Assembly: GCF_024661895.1 (NCBI RefSeq)
Contig: NZ_CP102453.1
Coordinates: 2,232,001-2,296,000, forward strand
Origin: Fundicoccus culcitae
GTDB lineage: Bacteria > Bacillota > Bacilli > Lactobacillales > Aerococcaceae
Length of the DNA stretch: 64,000 nucleotides
Direction of reading: 5' to 3'
Each line of letters begins with the position of its first letter. Position 1 is the stretch's first letter. Positions 18,284-27,504 of this stretch are shown here, in pieces. The position numbers were made by a program, and so were the translations under genes. Under the pieces are notes generated by a model. The model had not been told where the DNA came from, did not search any database, and saw only the letters and a program-made list of their open reading frames with translations.

Positions 18284-18708
18284 TGTGACTCCTCCTCATG
18301 TTTATGATGACAAACCGTTTTTACTAAAAATGGTGAAAATTCTATCTAAAAAAGGAAACTTACCGAGTTCTAGGCATCATGTGAAGCTAGACTCCTTGTG
18401 AAATAAGAAATGAAATATAAACTAAACCCGTCGCTCTCTGCCTTTGGTCAAAACCTGCTCGCCACTAACAAACATTTGTCATTCAAACACTATTTATTAT
18501 AATTATAGCATATTAATCTTTAAAGATTTATCTTTCAAATAGTAAATTTATATTGTTTTTTTGAGGAAAAACGATTAAATAATGTGGCCGCAGAGTGGGA
18601 TTAATGAAAAGGTGAGGTGTGAGTAGGAATTTTCAGTTTGCTTGAGCTTCATGCAAATATCGTTTAATATTCAGTAAAGTCCCTCACATAAAAAAAGGAG
18701 CACACCAG
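18284..18708. other. Intergenic region upstream of mco
   Basis: About 420 bases with no gene. It should hold the mco promoter: an AT-rich stretch at 18490-18545 and the palindrome ACAAACATTTGT at 18468-18479 are visible. The palindrome has the ACA(N)nTGT shape of copper operators but does not match the cop box TACANNTGTA. I see nothing else of note. Confidence 0.35.
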
Positions 18709-18855
18709 ATGAGAATCCATACTCTAGAAAAAACAGATATTGTTAAGTTAAAAGATCTCCTTGATGTTTACTGTGAAGCCTTTGAAGAAGTGCATCCATT
18801 CCCTTCTGATGTTGCTTGGCAAAGGTTAATGGGTCATCCAGCTGCACCAGAATAA
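18709..18855 (+). pseudogene. GNAT acetyltransferase N-terminal fragment, copy 1
   Basis: A 48-residue frame starting MRIHTLEKTDIVKLKDLLDV with a good AAGGAG site. It includes YCEAFEE and ends soon after VHPFPSDVAWQRLM. It resembles the start of GNAT acetyltransferases such as the AAC(3)-I group (L..ALYxEAFEDP) but lacks the acetyl-CoA domain. A second copy of the same fragment lies at 20531, with high identity including the ribosome site. Both are remnants. Confidence 0.6.
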
Positions 18856-18967
18856 AGGGGTAGGAAAAGCGCTACCATCTAAAAAATACAATCCAGAAAC
18901 GGTATGTACAGTCTGTATATACTTGATCTAAAAAGAATGGTAGTTACATTGAGATTCATTTTATATC

Positions 18968-19030
18968 GTATCAAAATAGTTAATAGAATTTATTCTCGAT
19001 CGATGATAGGGACTAAGTTATGATGAATAG
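18968..19030 (+). repeat. 63-bp repeat copy 2 (degenerate attachment-like scar)
   Basis: Second copy of the element at 14917, same orientation. It shares CAAAATAG, TAATAGAATTTATT and ATCGATGATA with the others. The in-frame reading is EFILDR, two stops, then GLSYDE and a stop, so this copy has drifted most at the YHK end (SYDE instead of SYHK). It separates the photolyase/mco segment from the rhuM/copper segment. Confidence 0.55.
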
Positions 19031-19058
19031 ATAGTAAAAATTTCGAGATGAATTATTA

Positions 19059-19331
19059 ATGAACATTCAAAATAATCCTGCATTAGCATTTCAATTGTTT
19101 GAAGAGAAGAAATTTATTGAATCTAAGAATCTTTATGAGGAGATACTTGAGAAAACGTTAGCGTTAAATGTGACTATTCAAGTGAGGTATGGTTATGGAT
19201 ATCATTTTAGTGTATTAGGTTTAGTTGAAGAAGCAATTGATAATTATACTGAATTAGAAATGATAGGTAGAGGGAATTCAAGTAATGAAATTGTTTCTCA
19301 AGCCATTCATCAAGCAGGAATGGTCTACTGA
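19059..19331 (+). CDS. Short tetratricopeptide-like protein, probably truncated
   Basis: A 90-residue protein starting MNIQNNPALAFQLFEEKKFI with tetratricopeptide character (KNLYEEILEK, LVEEAIDNYTELEMIG). It ends in AIHQAGMVY just where relatives, as I recall them, continue with another helix pair (HQLGMVxRM...). It is probably a C-terminally truncated remnant, but the remaining frame and start are intact. It begins 29 bases after repeat copy 2. No function can be assigned beyond a protein-protein interaction fold. Confidence 0.5.
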   Translation: MNIQNNPALAFQLFEEKKFIESKNLYEEILEKTLALNVTIQVRYGYGYHFSVLGLVEEAIDNYTELEMIGRGNSSNEIVSQAIHQAGMVY

Positions 19332-19437
19332 CAGGATGAATGGATGAGTATAGCAAACACAAATAGGTTCAAGACTTTTAAAAAAAGACTACCACTTTAT
19401 TAGCACAATTACTAATTAAATAAAAGGGGATATTTGT

Positions 19438-20433
19438 ATGCAAAATGAAACCAGTATCTTAATTTATCAAACAGAGGATGGAGATACTAAGATAGATGTT
19501 AGGTTAGAAAATGAAACAGTATGGATGACTCAGAAAGCAATTGCTGAGCTTTATCAGAAAAGTGTCAATACGATTAATGAACATATAAAGAACATCTATG
19601 CAGAATCGGAGTTACAGGAGTTAGCAACTATTCGGAAAAGCCGAATAGTTCAAACTGAAGGTAAACGTGATGTTGAACGTGAAGTATCTTTTTATAACCT
19701 TGAAATGATTCTCTCAATTGGTTACCGCGTTCGCTCTCATCGCGGTACACAATTCCGTCAATGGGCAACTGAACGACTGAATGAATATCTTGTAAAAGGT
19801 TTTACGATGGATGATGAACGATTGAAAGAAATGCGAAACTTCGGAGAGGATTACTTCAATGAATTGCTGGAACGAATCCGCGATATTCGTGCTTCGGAAA
19901 AACGATTCTATAAAGCAATTACTGATATCTACGCTACTTCCGTAGACTACGATCCAAAAGCAGAAATTACACAGAATTTTTTCGCAACTATACAAAATAA
20001 GTTGCAATTCGCAATCCATGGACAAACAGCTGCTGAACTGATTGTGGATAGAGCAAATTCTGAAAAAGAGAATATGGGTCTTACTACTTGGAAAGGTGGT
20101 AAAGTACGTAAAGGCGATATAACGGTTGCTAAAAATTATTTATCTGAGAATGAATTAAAATCTCTTAACCGAATCGTTACGATGTATCTGGATTACGCTG
20201 AGGATCAGGCAGAACGACAACGTCCAATGTTTATGAAGGACTGGATTGATAAACTGAATGCCTTTCTTCAATTTAATAATCGAGACATTCTTGAGAATAC
20301 GGGTAAAGTCTCAAAAGCCGTTGCTGATAAAATTGCCAGTCAAGAATATGAAAAATATAATTATCGTCGAATTATTCAAAACACTACTGATGATTTTGAC
20401 AAATTTATCGAGATTAATAATTTTAAAAAATGA
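19438..20433 (+). CDS. rhuM: RhuM family protein
   Basis: A 331-residue member of the RhuM family, first named from Salmonella pathogenicity island 3, with no firmly known activity. Diagnostic parts are the start (ILIYQTEDGDTKIDVRLENETVWMTQKAIAELY), SVNTINEHIKNIY, SFYNLEMILSIGYRVRS and GTQFRQWATERLNEYLVKGF. The N-terminal half resembles a DNA-binding BRO/KilA-like region, and the C-terminal half is helical. Relatives occur in mobile and defence islands. It is intact and stands alone behind AAAAGGGG. It lies in the segment between repeat copies 2 and 3. Confidence 0.88.
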   Translation: MQNETSILIYQTEDGDTKIDVRLENETVWMTQKAIAELYQKSVNTINEHIKNIYAESELQELATIRKSRIVQTEGKRDVEREVSFYNLEMILSIGYRVRSHRGTQFRQWATERLNEYLVKGFTMDDERLKEMRNFGEDYFNELLERIRDIRASEKRFYKAITDIYATSVDYDPKAEITQNFFATIQNKLQFAIHGQTAAELIVDRANSEKENMGLTTWKGGKVRKGDITVAKNYLSENELKSLNRIVTMYLDYAEDQAERQRPMFMKDWIDKLNAFLQFNNRDILENTGKVSKAVADKIASQEYEKYNYRRIIQNTTDDFDKFIEINNFKK

Positions 20434-20530
20434 TAGAGTTTTAACCATTTAGCATATCCACTGGTATTTAATAAGTGAAGAATTTTTCATAATTTGGCTA
20501 GACTCACCCATAAGAAAAGGAGCACACCGG

Positions 20531-20677
20531 ATGAGAATACATACTCTAGAAAAAACGGATAGTGATCAGTTAAAAGGTCTCTTTGATGTTGACTGTGAAG
20601 CCATTGAAGAAGTGCATCCATTCCCTTCTGATGTTGCTTGGCAAAGGTTAATGAATCATCCTTCAATCACTAACTAA
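20531..20677 (+). pseudogene. GNAT acetyltransferase N-terminal fragment, copy 2
   Basis: A second 48-residue copy of the fragment at 18709, with the same length, the same AAAAGGAGCACACC upstream sequence and only scattered differences (IEEVHPFPSDVAWQRLM conserved). The two diverge after this point. The pair forms ~150-bp direct repeats bounding the TPR/rhuM segment, which suggests a duplication or recombination event. Confidence 0.6.
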
Positions 20678-20731
20678 ACTATTTAACAGTGGACACTACT
20701 CCATGCAAAAGATGAAGAGAAGGTGATAATC

Positions 20732-21919
20732 ATGTCAAATTTACCAATTGGTTACTTGATTACCGTTCTTTTTCTCGCTTGGTGCACTTATTTCGTAGTG
20801 GCGCCGACCCATTGGCCGCGTACCTGGCGTTCTTTCGGGACTTATTTTGAGGTAATCAACGAAGTCCCCTTTCTAGCTCTTTTTTGGCTGATGAGCTCGA
20901 CTTACTTGGCCTTCAGTGAAGGAGATTTAGCTCATCCAATAGGGAAGATAGCGTTTGGATTAGCCCTGTTAGTGATTGGGGGATTAGTGGTGATTATCTA
21001 CTGGGGCTTGCAATCAGCTGCGGCAGTCCGTCGTGCCTTGGATGACGGTCTGGGGGAAGGCTGGCAAACTATACTGCCAGCTAAAATGGAGAAGCAATTC
21101 CAGAAGAAGTTTACTGCAAAGGCACTAATAGTGCCTTTCTTTAACCGACGTTTCGATGTTCAGAGAACGGCGAATATTCGCTATGGTGATGCGGGAGAAA
21201 GAAATCCAATCGATGTGTACCGGTCTCGTTTCCATTCAAATGGCGGTCCCGTCTTAATTCATTTACACGGGGGAAGCTTTGTGAGCGGACGGAAAAATAC
21301 TCAATCGCTGCCACTGCTTTATGAACTGGCGAGCAGAGGGTGGGTATGCATCAGTGCCAATTACCGTCTCAGCTTTGAGGGTACGTTTCCTAACCATTTG
21401 ATCGACGTGAAAAAGGTAATCGCTTGGGTGCGTGAGCACGTAGAGGAGTATGGTGCTGATCCTAGCAACCTCTTTTTGGCAGGGAATTCTTCAGGGGCTC
21501 ACATCGCCGCGATGGCAGCACTCACTCCTAACAATCCACGCTTCCAGCCGGGTTTTGAAGATGTAGATACTACCATTACAGCCGTCATCTGTCAGGGCGG
21601 CTACTATGGTTCCATTGCCAAAAAGATAGTGGCGCCTTCATCGCCTATGGCCTATATTGATAAAAATGCGCCACCATTTTTTATAGTCCATGGCGACCGA
21701 GACCGCATTGTTCCTGTAGAACAAGCTCGTGGTTTTGTGAACCAGTTGCGAGAAAAGACCAGTAGGCCCGTTGTTTACGTTGAACTTCCTCATGCTAGTC
21801 ACACCATTGACCTCTTTCATTCCTTGAGTTCTCAAGCTATCTTACAAGGCGTCCAGGCTTTCACGACTTGGGTGCGGAGCAATCAGGAAAGACCATCAAG
21901 AGAAGCTTCGAAGAAGTAG
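20732..21919 (+). CDS. Membrane-anchored alpha/beta hydrolase (esterase/lipase of the HSL type)
   Basis: A 395-residue protein with three N-terminal hydrophobic segments (about 6-22, 45-60 and 70-90) followed by an alpha/beta hydrolase domain. The oxyanion motif is LIHLHGGSFVSG, the nucleophile elbow is GNSSG (FLAGNSSGAHIAA), the acid is in VHGDRDRIVP, and the histidine is in LPHASHTID. Substrate unknown; a lipid or carboxyl ester is likely. I chose ATG 20732 with AAGGTG 7 bases upstream; the frame opens three codons earlier. It has higher GC than its neighbours and its own transcription unit. Confidence 0.85.
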   Translation: MSNLPIGYLITVLFLAWCTYFVVAPTHWPRTWRSFGTYFEVINEVPFLALFWLMSSTYLAFSEGDLAHPIGKIAFGLALLVIGGLVVIIYWGLQSAAAVRRALDDGLGEGWQTILPAKMEKQFQKKFTAKALIVPFFNRRFDVQRTANIRYGDAGERNPIDVYRSRFHSNGGPVLIHLHGGSFVSGRKNTQSLPLLYELASRGWVCISANYRLSFEGTFPNHLIDVKKVIAWVREHVEEYGADPSNLFLAGNSSGAHIAAMAALTPNNPRFQPGFEDVDTTITAVICQGGYYGSIAKKIVAPSSPMAYIDKNAPPFFIVHGDRDRIVPVEQARGFVNQLREKTSRPVVYVELPHASHTIDLFHSLSSQAILQGVQAFTTWVRSNQERPSREASKK

Positions 21920-22044
21920 GGAAGGATTGTAGGTCTATTAAGTCTGTAAATATGAGTCGCAAATAAGTAGACCGGTTAAAATCAGCGGTAAATCTTTGGT
22001 TCCCAGTACTAATAGAGTTTTTTTGGGGGGCTATGTTAAAATAA

Positions 22045-23733
22045 TTATACGATACATCCCCTATGGGGTGGGTTTATTCGCTCCTTGTATGGCTCTGGTC
22101 TTTGCCATGGGAATGAGTCCAGATGCAGCGTTCCCCTCTTTTTAAGAATTCGCATTAATTCTTTACTTGTTTCTTTTAGTTCGTCGCCTAGCGCCACAGT
22201 TCCAATAGCTTGACCTTCTTCTGCTAAAATACTCAAGGTTGCACCTTTTGTAACTTCAATATCTAAAGATTTGCCATAGGCTTTTTGACTAATCAATTCA
22301 TATTTTCTTCCATTTGCTTGACCTTCAACCCCTGCACCCGAAACCACATCAATGGAATCAAAGGAAGTAGCTTGCACATTTTGTTCTGCGGCATATTTCA
22401 CAACGGACTGGGCAATTGGGTGACTAGACCCGCCTTCAATACCGGCCAATAGTGCAATAATATCTTTTTCTGTATATTTATTGTCGAGTACAGCTACATT
22501 GAGTACTTTAAATTCGCCTGTTGTCAGTGTACCGGTTTTATCTAAAATCATTACGTCTGACTTTGTCGTTAGTTCTAAAGCTTCACGGTCTTTTACTAGT
22601 AATCCGCGGGTCGCTCCTAAGGTAGTACAGTGCGCAACAACCAAGGGAATAGCTAGGCCTAATGCATGAGGACAAGCAATAACTAATGTTGTCACCGCAA
22701 AAAGGATGGCTAATTGTAAGTTAGTGGTGAATAACGAAAACGTAAAGGCGATCAAAGCAATTACGATCGCTATATAGAATAGCCAACTGGCTACTTTATG
22801 AGCGATATTTTCGGCTCGAGAAGGTTGGCTTTGAGCTTCGCTAATGAGTTTTTGTACTTGAGAAATGAATGACTTATCTCCCGTTTCTTTTACTTCTAGA
22901 TAGAGCAACCCTTGTCCGTTTGTCGAACCACCAATTACTTCATCACCAATATTTTTTTTAATCGGTTTCGATTCACCCGTTAGCAGCGCTTCGTTGACTC
23001 GAGACTCTCCTCTGATAAGGATACCGTCAGCTGGTACATTTTCTCCTGCTTGGACGCGAACGATATCTCCTACCTTCAATTCTGAGACAGGACGCGTTTC
23101 AATTGATTCATCTTCTAATACCACGTGTGCATCTTTAGGTACCAGCGCCGCCAAAGCTCTCTGGGCATCTCCGGCTTCTCTGACAGCTTTCATTTCAATC
23201 CAATGACCTAGTAGCATTATTAAGAGCAATGATGAAAATTCAAAGAAAAAGTCCATCACATGGTCGCCGGTAACATAGGTAGCAACGACTGCGTAGATAC
23301 TATATAAATAAGAAACGCCTATTCCTAAAGAAACCAGAGCCATCATATCCGGCTGTTTTTGTTTAAATTCATCGACTGCCCCTTGGAAAAAAGGTCTTCC
23401 ACCATAAATAATGAGTATCGTAGATAAGGCACTCACTACAATATTCGAATAGGGAAAAGTAAACTGAAATGGAAGTTTGAAACCAAACATAGGAGATAAC
23501 AGCATAACAATGACTCCTAAAGGTAACGACTTCAAGAAAAGTTCCTTAAAGTTTCCGTGATTGTGATGGGCATGGGCACCTCCGTCTCCATGGTTATGAT
23601 GTTCATGATGAGTGTGGTCATCATGCATTCCTTGTTCTACTTGTTCTTCGTGAGCAGCGTGTCCCACATGATGTTCAGGTTCTTCCTGATTATGAAGAGA
23701 GTGGCTATCAAGTCCATTATGATTATGTTTCAT
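22045..23733 (-). pseudogene. copB: Copper-translocating P1B-ATPase CopB, C-terminally truncated (first copy)
   Basis: This copy has the His-rich N-terminus (MKHNHNGLDSHSLH...), the CPH metal motif CPHALGLAIPL, the phosphorylation site DKTGTLTTGE and HPIAQSV. It closely resembles the intact CopB at 27505. Homology stops after KELMRILKK; the following ~33 residues are unrelated. The TGDN and GDGVNDAP motifs and the last membrane helices are missing (562 against 693 residues). It cannot pump copper as encoded. It is divergent from copY, with a perfect cop box just upstream of its start. Confidence 0.88.
22056..22135 (+). pseudogene. Fragment of a TauE/SafE-type permease fused to the truncated copB
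   Basis: Read on the plus strand, this stretch encodes IPYGVGLFAPCMALVFAM and then GMSPDAAFPS. The words APCMAL and GMxPxAAFP belong to TauE/SafE (sulfite exporter-like) membrane proteins. It abuts, in opposite orientation, the point where the first copB loses homology. It is a remnant brought in by a deletion or rearrangement. Confidence 0.5.
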
Positions 23734-23757
23734 CCTAAATCCCTCCCTTTTATTGTC

Positions 23758-23767
23758 TACACGTGTA
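23758..23767. promoter_or_regulatory. Cop box operator (TACACGTGTA) upstream of truncated copB
   Basis: TACACGTGTA is a perfect match to the CopY operator TACANNTGTA. It lies 25 bases before the start codon of the first copB. A weaker ACATGTGT match lies at 23797-23804. This indicates that the truncated gene was, or is, under CopY control. Confidence 0.8.
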
Positions 23768-24063
23768 AACTTAAATTCATACTACACCCCTGCATCACAT
23801 GTGTCAAGTAAGAAGTGTTATTAAAATAATGATTACATAAGTCATCGAAAAGTTTGAACTACACTATGGTACAACCATCGTATGGTATAACATCAACAAA
23901 CATCGAGTACGGTTATGTTTGCAACTCAGATTGTTTAATAGAGTATAAATTCAAATTAAGTAAAAGATTGAAAGCTAAAGTTTTCTTTTCTCACTCAATT
24001 ACTAGTAAACATAATAAGAGAGGTAATGGGAAAAATTGTCTCCACCTTTAATTAAAAAAACGC

Positions 24064-24120
24064 TTGACATTTAACGTTTACGATAGTAGACTATGGCCAG
24101 TGAATAAGTTTACTGGTGTA
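24064..24120 (+). promoter_or_regulatory. copY promoter with two cop-box-like operators
   Basis: TTGACA at 24064-24069 is followed 17 bases later by TAGACT (24087-24092). Two palindromic words of the form GTTTAC(N4)GTARAC flank the start region: TACGATAGTA at 24079-24088 and TACTGGTGTA at 24111-24120. The second differs from the cop box consensus by one base. Paired operators match the known enterococcal cop operon design, giving copper-dependent autoregulation. Confidence 0.7.
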
Positions 24121-24138
24121 AACAAAGGAGGTAAGAAC

Positions 24139-24588
24139 ATGACAGCAATAGTGTCAAATCCCCATATAACAGAAGCAGAATGGGAAGTAATGCGTGTCGT
24201 CTGGGCGAATACACAGGTGGTTAGTAAAGATGTCATTTCTATCTTGGAAGACAAAATGAACTGGAAACAAGCCACTACCAAAACATTATTAGGTCGTTTG
24301 GTGGAAAAAGGTGTGCTGAATCCAGAACTAGAAGGTAGAAAATTTGTTTATACCGCAAATATTAAAGAGAAAGATGCTGTAAGGAGTTTTACAAATGATA
24401 TTTTCGATCGTATCTGCCGAAAAAATGTCGGAAATGTATTAGCGAGCATTATCGAAGATCATCCTTTAAGTTTCGATGATATTCAACGGTTAGAAGAAAT
24501 GTTAGAGAAGAAAAAGACTTTCGCAGTAGAAAAGGTTGATTGTCAGTGCGTAGAAGGTCAATGCGATTGTAATTTACATCACCATTAA
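24139..24588 (+). CDS. copY: CopY copper-responsive repressor
   Basis: CopY binds cop boxes as a zinc-loaded repressor and is released when Cu(I) displaces zinc. This 149-residue protein has the BlaI/MecI-type winged helix (ITEAEWEVMRVVWANTQVVSKDVI, then KQATTKTLLGRLVEKGVL). The metal site is the C-terminal CQCVEGQCDC (CxCx4CxC), followed by HHH. ATG 24139 has AAAGGAGG 9 bases upstream, so I prefer it over the upstream opening of the frame. It starts the order copY-copA-copZ-copB, as in the enterococcal tcrYAZB cluster. Confidence 0.95.
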   Translation: MTAIVSNPHITEAEWEVMRVVWANTQVVSKDVISILEDKMNWKQATTKTLLGRLVEKGVLNPELEGRKFVYTANIKEKDAVRSFTNDIFDRICRKNVGNVLASIIEDHPLSFDDIQRLEEMLEKKKTFAVEKVDCQCVEGQCDCNLHHH

Positions 24589-24606
24589 ATATAAGGAGCG
24601 AAAAAA

Positions 24607-27072
24607 TTGGAGCGAAAATCATTTGCCACAGAGGGTATGACCTGTGCATCTTGTGCTCAAACAGTAGAAAAAGCAGCAAAAAAAGTGTTTGGAGTGACTA
24701 ATGCTTCTGTAAACCTTGCCACAGAGAAGTTGAATATAGAATACAATGAACCAAGTTTTTCAATACAAAATTTAAAAAAAGCTGTGGATGATTCAGGGTA
24801 TGAAGTGGTCATTCAGGGGGGAATAATGCAGACCTTTGCAATTGAAGGCATGACCTGTGCGTCATGTGCACAGACAATTGAAAAAGCTGTCGGAAAGTTG
24901 TTGGGCGTAGATAGAGCTTCAGTGAATCTAGCGACAGAAAAAATGCAAGTTTTCTATAACCCTTCAGAAGTATCTGTAGCTGATTTAACTAGTGCTGTTT
25001 CTAATAGTGGGTATGCAGCAGTATTAGAAACTACCGAGACTCATGATAAATCACGATCAGAGCAACGTGAGAAAAAAGAAAAAAGAAAAAAACAACTTTC
25101 AAATCGTTTCAAACTATCAACTATATTTACGATTCCTCTATTAATTATATCCATGGGTCCCATGGTAGGTATGCCCTTACTAAATATCGTTGACCCATCG
25201 ATAAATCCATTAAATTTTTCACTTTTGCAACTCATTTTGACAGCACCGATAATGGTAGTGAGCTGGGAATATTTCCGGAGAGGGTTCAAAAGCCTATTTA
25301 AAGGGCATCCGAATATGGACTCATTGATTGCGCTTGGTACGGCTGCCGCTTTCGTCTACAGTCTTGCAGCGACGATTGGGACTGGCCTGGGTTACGGTAA
25401 TTTCTCAGAATTACTCTACTATGAAGTGACCGGGGTTATATTGGCTCTTCATACTTTAGGACTATTTTTAGAAGAGCGATCAAAGGGGGAAATGTCCTCA
25501 GCTATTGAAAAATTAGTCAGCTTAGCTCCTAAAACTGCTCGAGTGATACGGGATGGTATAGAATAGGAAATTACTGTGGACGAAGTCGCTCTAGGAGATG
25601 TTATTCGAGTTCGTCCAGGAGAAAGAATGCCTGTAGACGGTGTTGTTGTTGAGGGACGCACTTCAGTCGATGAATCAATGCTGACTGGAGAAAGTATTCC
25701 CGTAGAAAAGGAAGATGGAGACGAGGTTATGGGAGCCAGTATAAATAAAAATGGGTCAATTGTTTATCGGGCGACTCGGGTGGGGAGTGATACAACTCTA
25801 TCCCAAATCATAAAACTGGTAGAAGATGCTCAAGGATCCAAAGCACCAATTGCTCGATTAGCTGATATCATTACCGGATATTTCGTGCCGATTGTTATAG
25901 CGTTAGCGATTTTAGCAGGAATCGCATGGCTAATTGCAGGGCAAACAGGTATATTTGCTTTATCCGTTGTCATTACAACTCTGGTCATTGCTTGTCCATG
26001 TGCCTTAGGTTTGGCGACTCCAACAAGTATTATGGTTGGAACCGGAAAAGGGGCAGAACATGGTGTCTTGATAAAAAGTGGTGAGGCGTTAGAAACCACT
26101 CATAATTTAGACACGATTGTATTTGATAAAACAGGGACACTGACAGAAGGTAAACCTATCGTGACGGATATTTTGGTAACTCCTCTTATTACTAAAGAAA
26201 ATCTTTTATATTATGCAGCTTCCGGTGAAACAGGTTCTGAACACCCATTAGGCGAAGCCATCGTACAGAAATCAATAGAAGAGAACATGACATTAGCTAA
26301 ACCAGATCATTTTGAAGCGATTCCTGGACACGGGATTCGAGTTGAAATTGAGGGCAAAGATATGTACATTGGAAACCGTAAACTGATGCTAGAGCAAAAG
26401 ATTGATTTATCAAGTATGGAAAAAGAATCCGATCGTTTAGCAGACGAAGGAAAAACACCGATGTATCTCTCTGTTGATGGAGAACTAGCTGGAATTATCG
26501 CAGTAGCTGACACACTCAAGGAAAATAGTATGAAGGCTGTTAAAGAACTTAAGAAACGCAATATTGAGGTAATCATGATTACTGGAGATAACAAACGAAC
26601 AGCCAAAGCGATTGCTAAGCAAGTGGGTATAGACAGTGTATTAAGTGAAGTATTACCTGAAGATAAAGCAGAGGAAGTCAAAAAACTACAAGAGGCAGGC
26701 AAGAAGGTAGCGATGGTTGGAGACGGCATTAACGATGCACCCGCATTAGCTCAAGCAGATGTCGGAATTGCAGTTGGATCAGGTACAGACGTGGCGATTG
26801 AATCGGCTGATATTGTCCTTATGCGTAATGATTTAACCGCTGTATTGACTGCGATTGATTTAAGTCATGCAACGCTTCGAAACATTAAACAAAACTTGTT
26901 CTGGGCTTTTGCTTACAACCTTGTAGGTATTCCAGTTGCGATGGGTCTCTTGTATATTTTTGGCGGACCATTGATGAGTCCAATGTTTGCGGCAGTCGCC
27001 ATGAGTTTCAGCTCCGTATCGGTCTTGCTCAATGCTTTACGGTTAAGACGATTCAAACCAGCAGTTGTTTAG
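24607..27072 (+). pseudogene. copA: CopA copper P1B-ATPase interrupted by an in-frame TAG
   Basis: A Cu(I)-exporting P-type ATPase of about 820 codons. Two N-terminal heavy-metal domains each carry GMTCASC (residues about 10 and 86). The transport motif is [10 protein letters not shown], and [29 protein letters not shown] and [10 protein letters not shown] are all present. The only lesion is TAG at 25564-25566 between RDGIE and [12 protein letters not shown], at the start of the actuator domain. The two halves are in the same frame. A GTG at 25576 could restart translation of the second half. Start is TTG 24607 behind AAGGAG. It may be a recent mutation, a readthrough site or a sequencing error. 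Confidence 0.88.
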
Positions 27073-27159
27073 AAAACACGTAGCTTATCTGGGATTTAAA
27101 CTTCTTCCTATTCTATATAATAGGAGAAGATAAAAATAAAAAAAAAGGGGAATAAAATA

Positions 27160-27366
27160 ATGAAAAAAGAAGTCTTATTAGATGGCGTAAAATGTGCAGG
27201 TTGTGCGAACACGGTACAAGAAAAATTTTCAGCTATTGAAGGGGTTGAATCTGTAGAGGTTGATTTAGCGACTAAAAAAGCAGTACTTGAAAGTCAAACA
27301 GAGATTGATACCGAAACGCTCAATGCTGCTTTAGCAGAAACTAACTATTCAGTATTAAGTGCATAA
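27160..27366 (+). CDS. copZ: CopZ copper chaperone
   Basis: A 68-residue heavy-metal-associated domain protein that carries Cu(I) to the ATPases and to CopY. The metal site reads GVKCAGCANTV (CxxC at residues about 12-15), and the beta-alpha-beta-beta-alpha-beta pattern is complete (VESVEVDLATKKAVLESQ, LAETNYSVLSA). It follows copA by 87 bases with an AAAAGGGG site. Intact. Confidence 0.93.
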   Translation: MKKEVLLDGVKCAGCANTVQEKFSAIEGVESVEVDLATKKAVLESQTEIDTETLNAALAETNYSVLSA

Positions 27367-27504
27367 AGTACGAATACCATTTATTCATAGATAGTAGATA
27401 GAGATAAAGTATAGAACCCTTTTCATGAGAATTATATGCAGTGTTAGATGAGAGGGTTCTAAAACTTTAAAATCAGTCTCTAATCTAATAAGGAGGAATT
27501 AAAA

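Noticed and set aside
24064..24138. Upstream extension of copY to 24064
   Set aside because: It would translate the promoter and operators; the ATG at 24139 has AAAGGAGG at the right distance and gives the family N-terminus.
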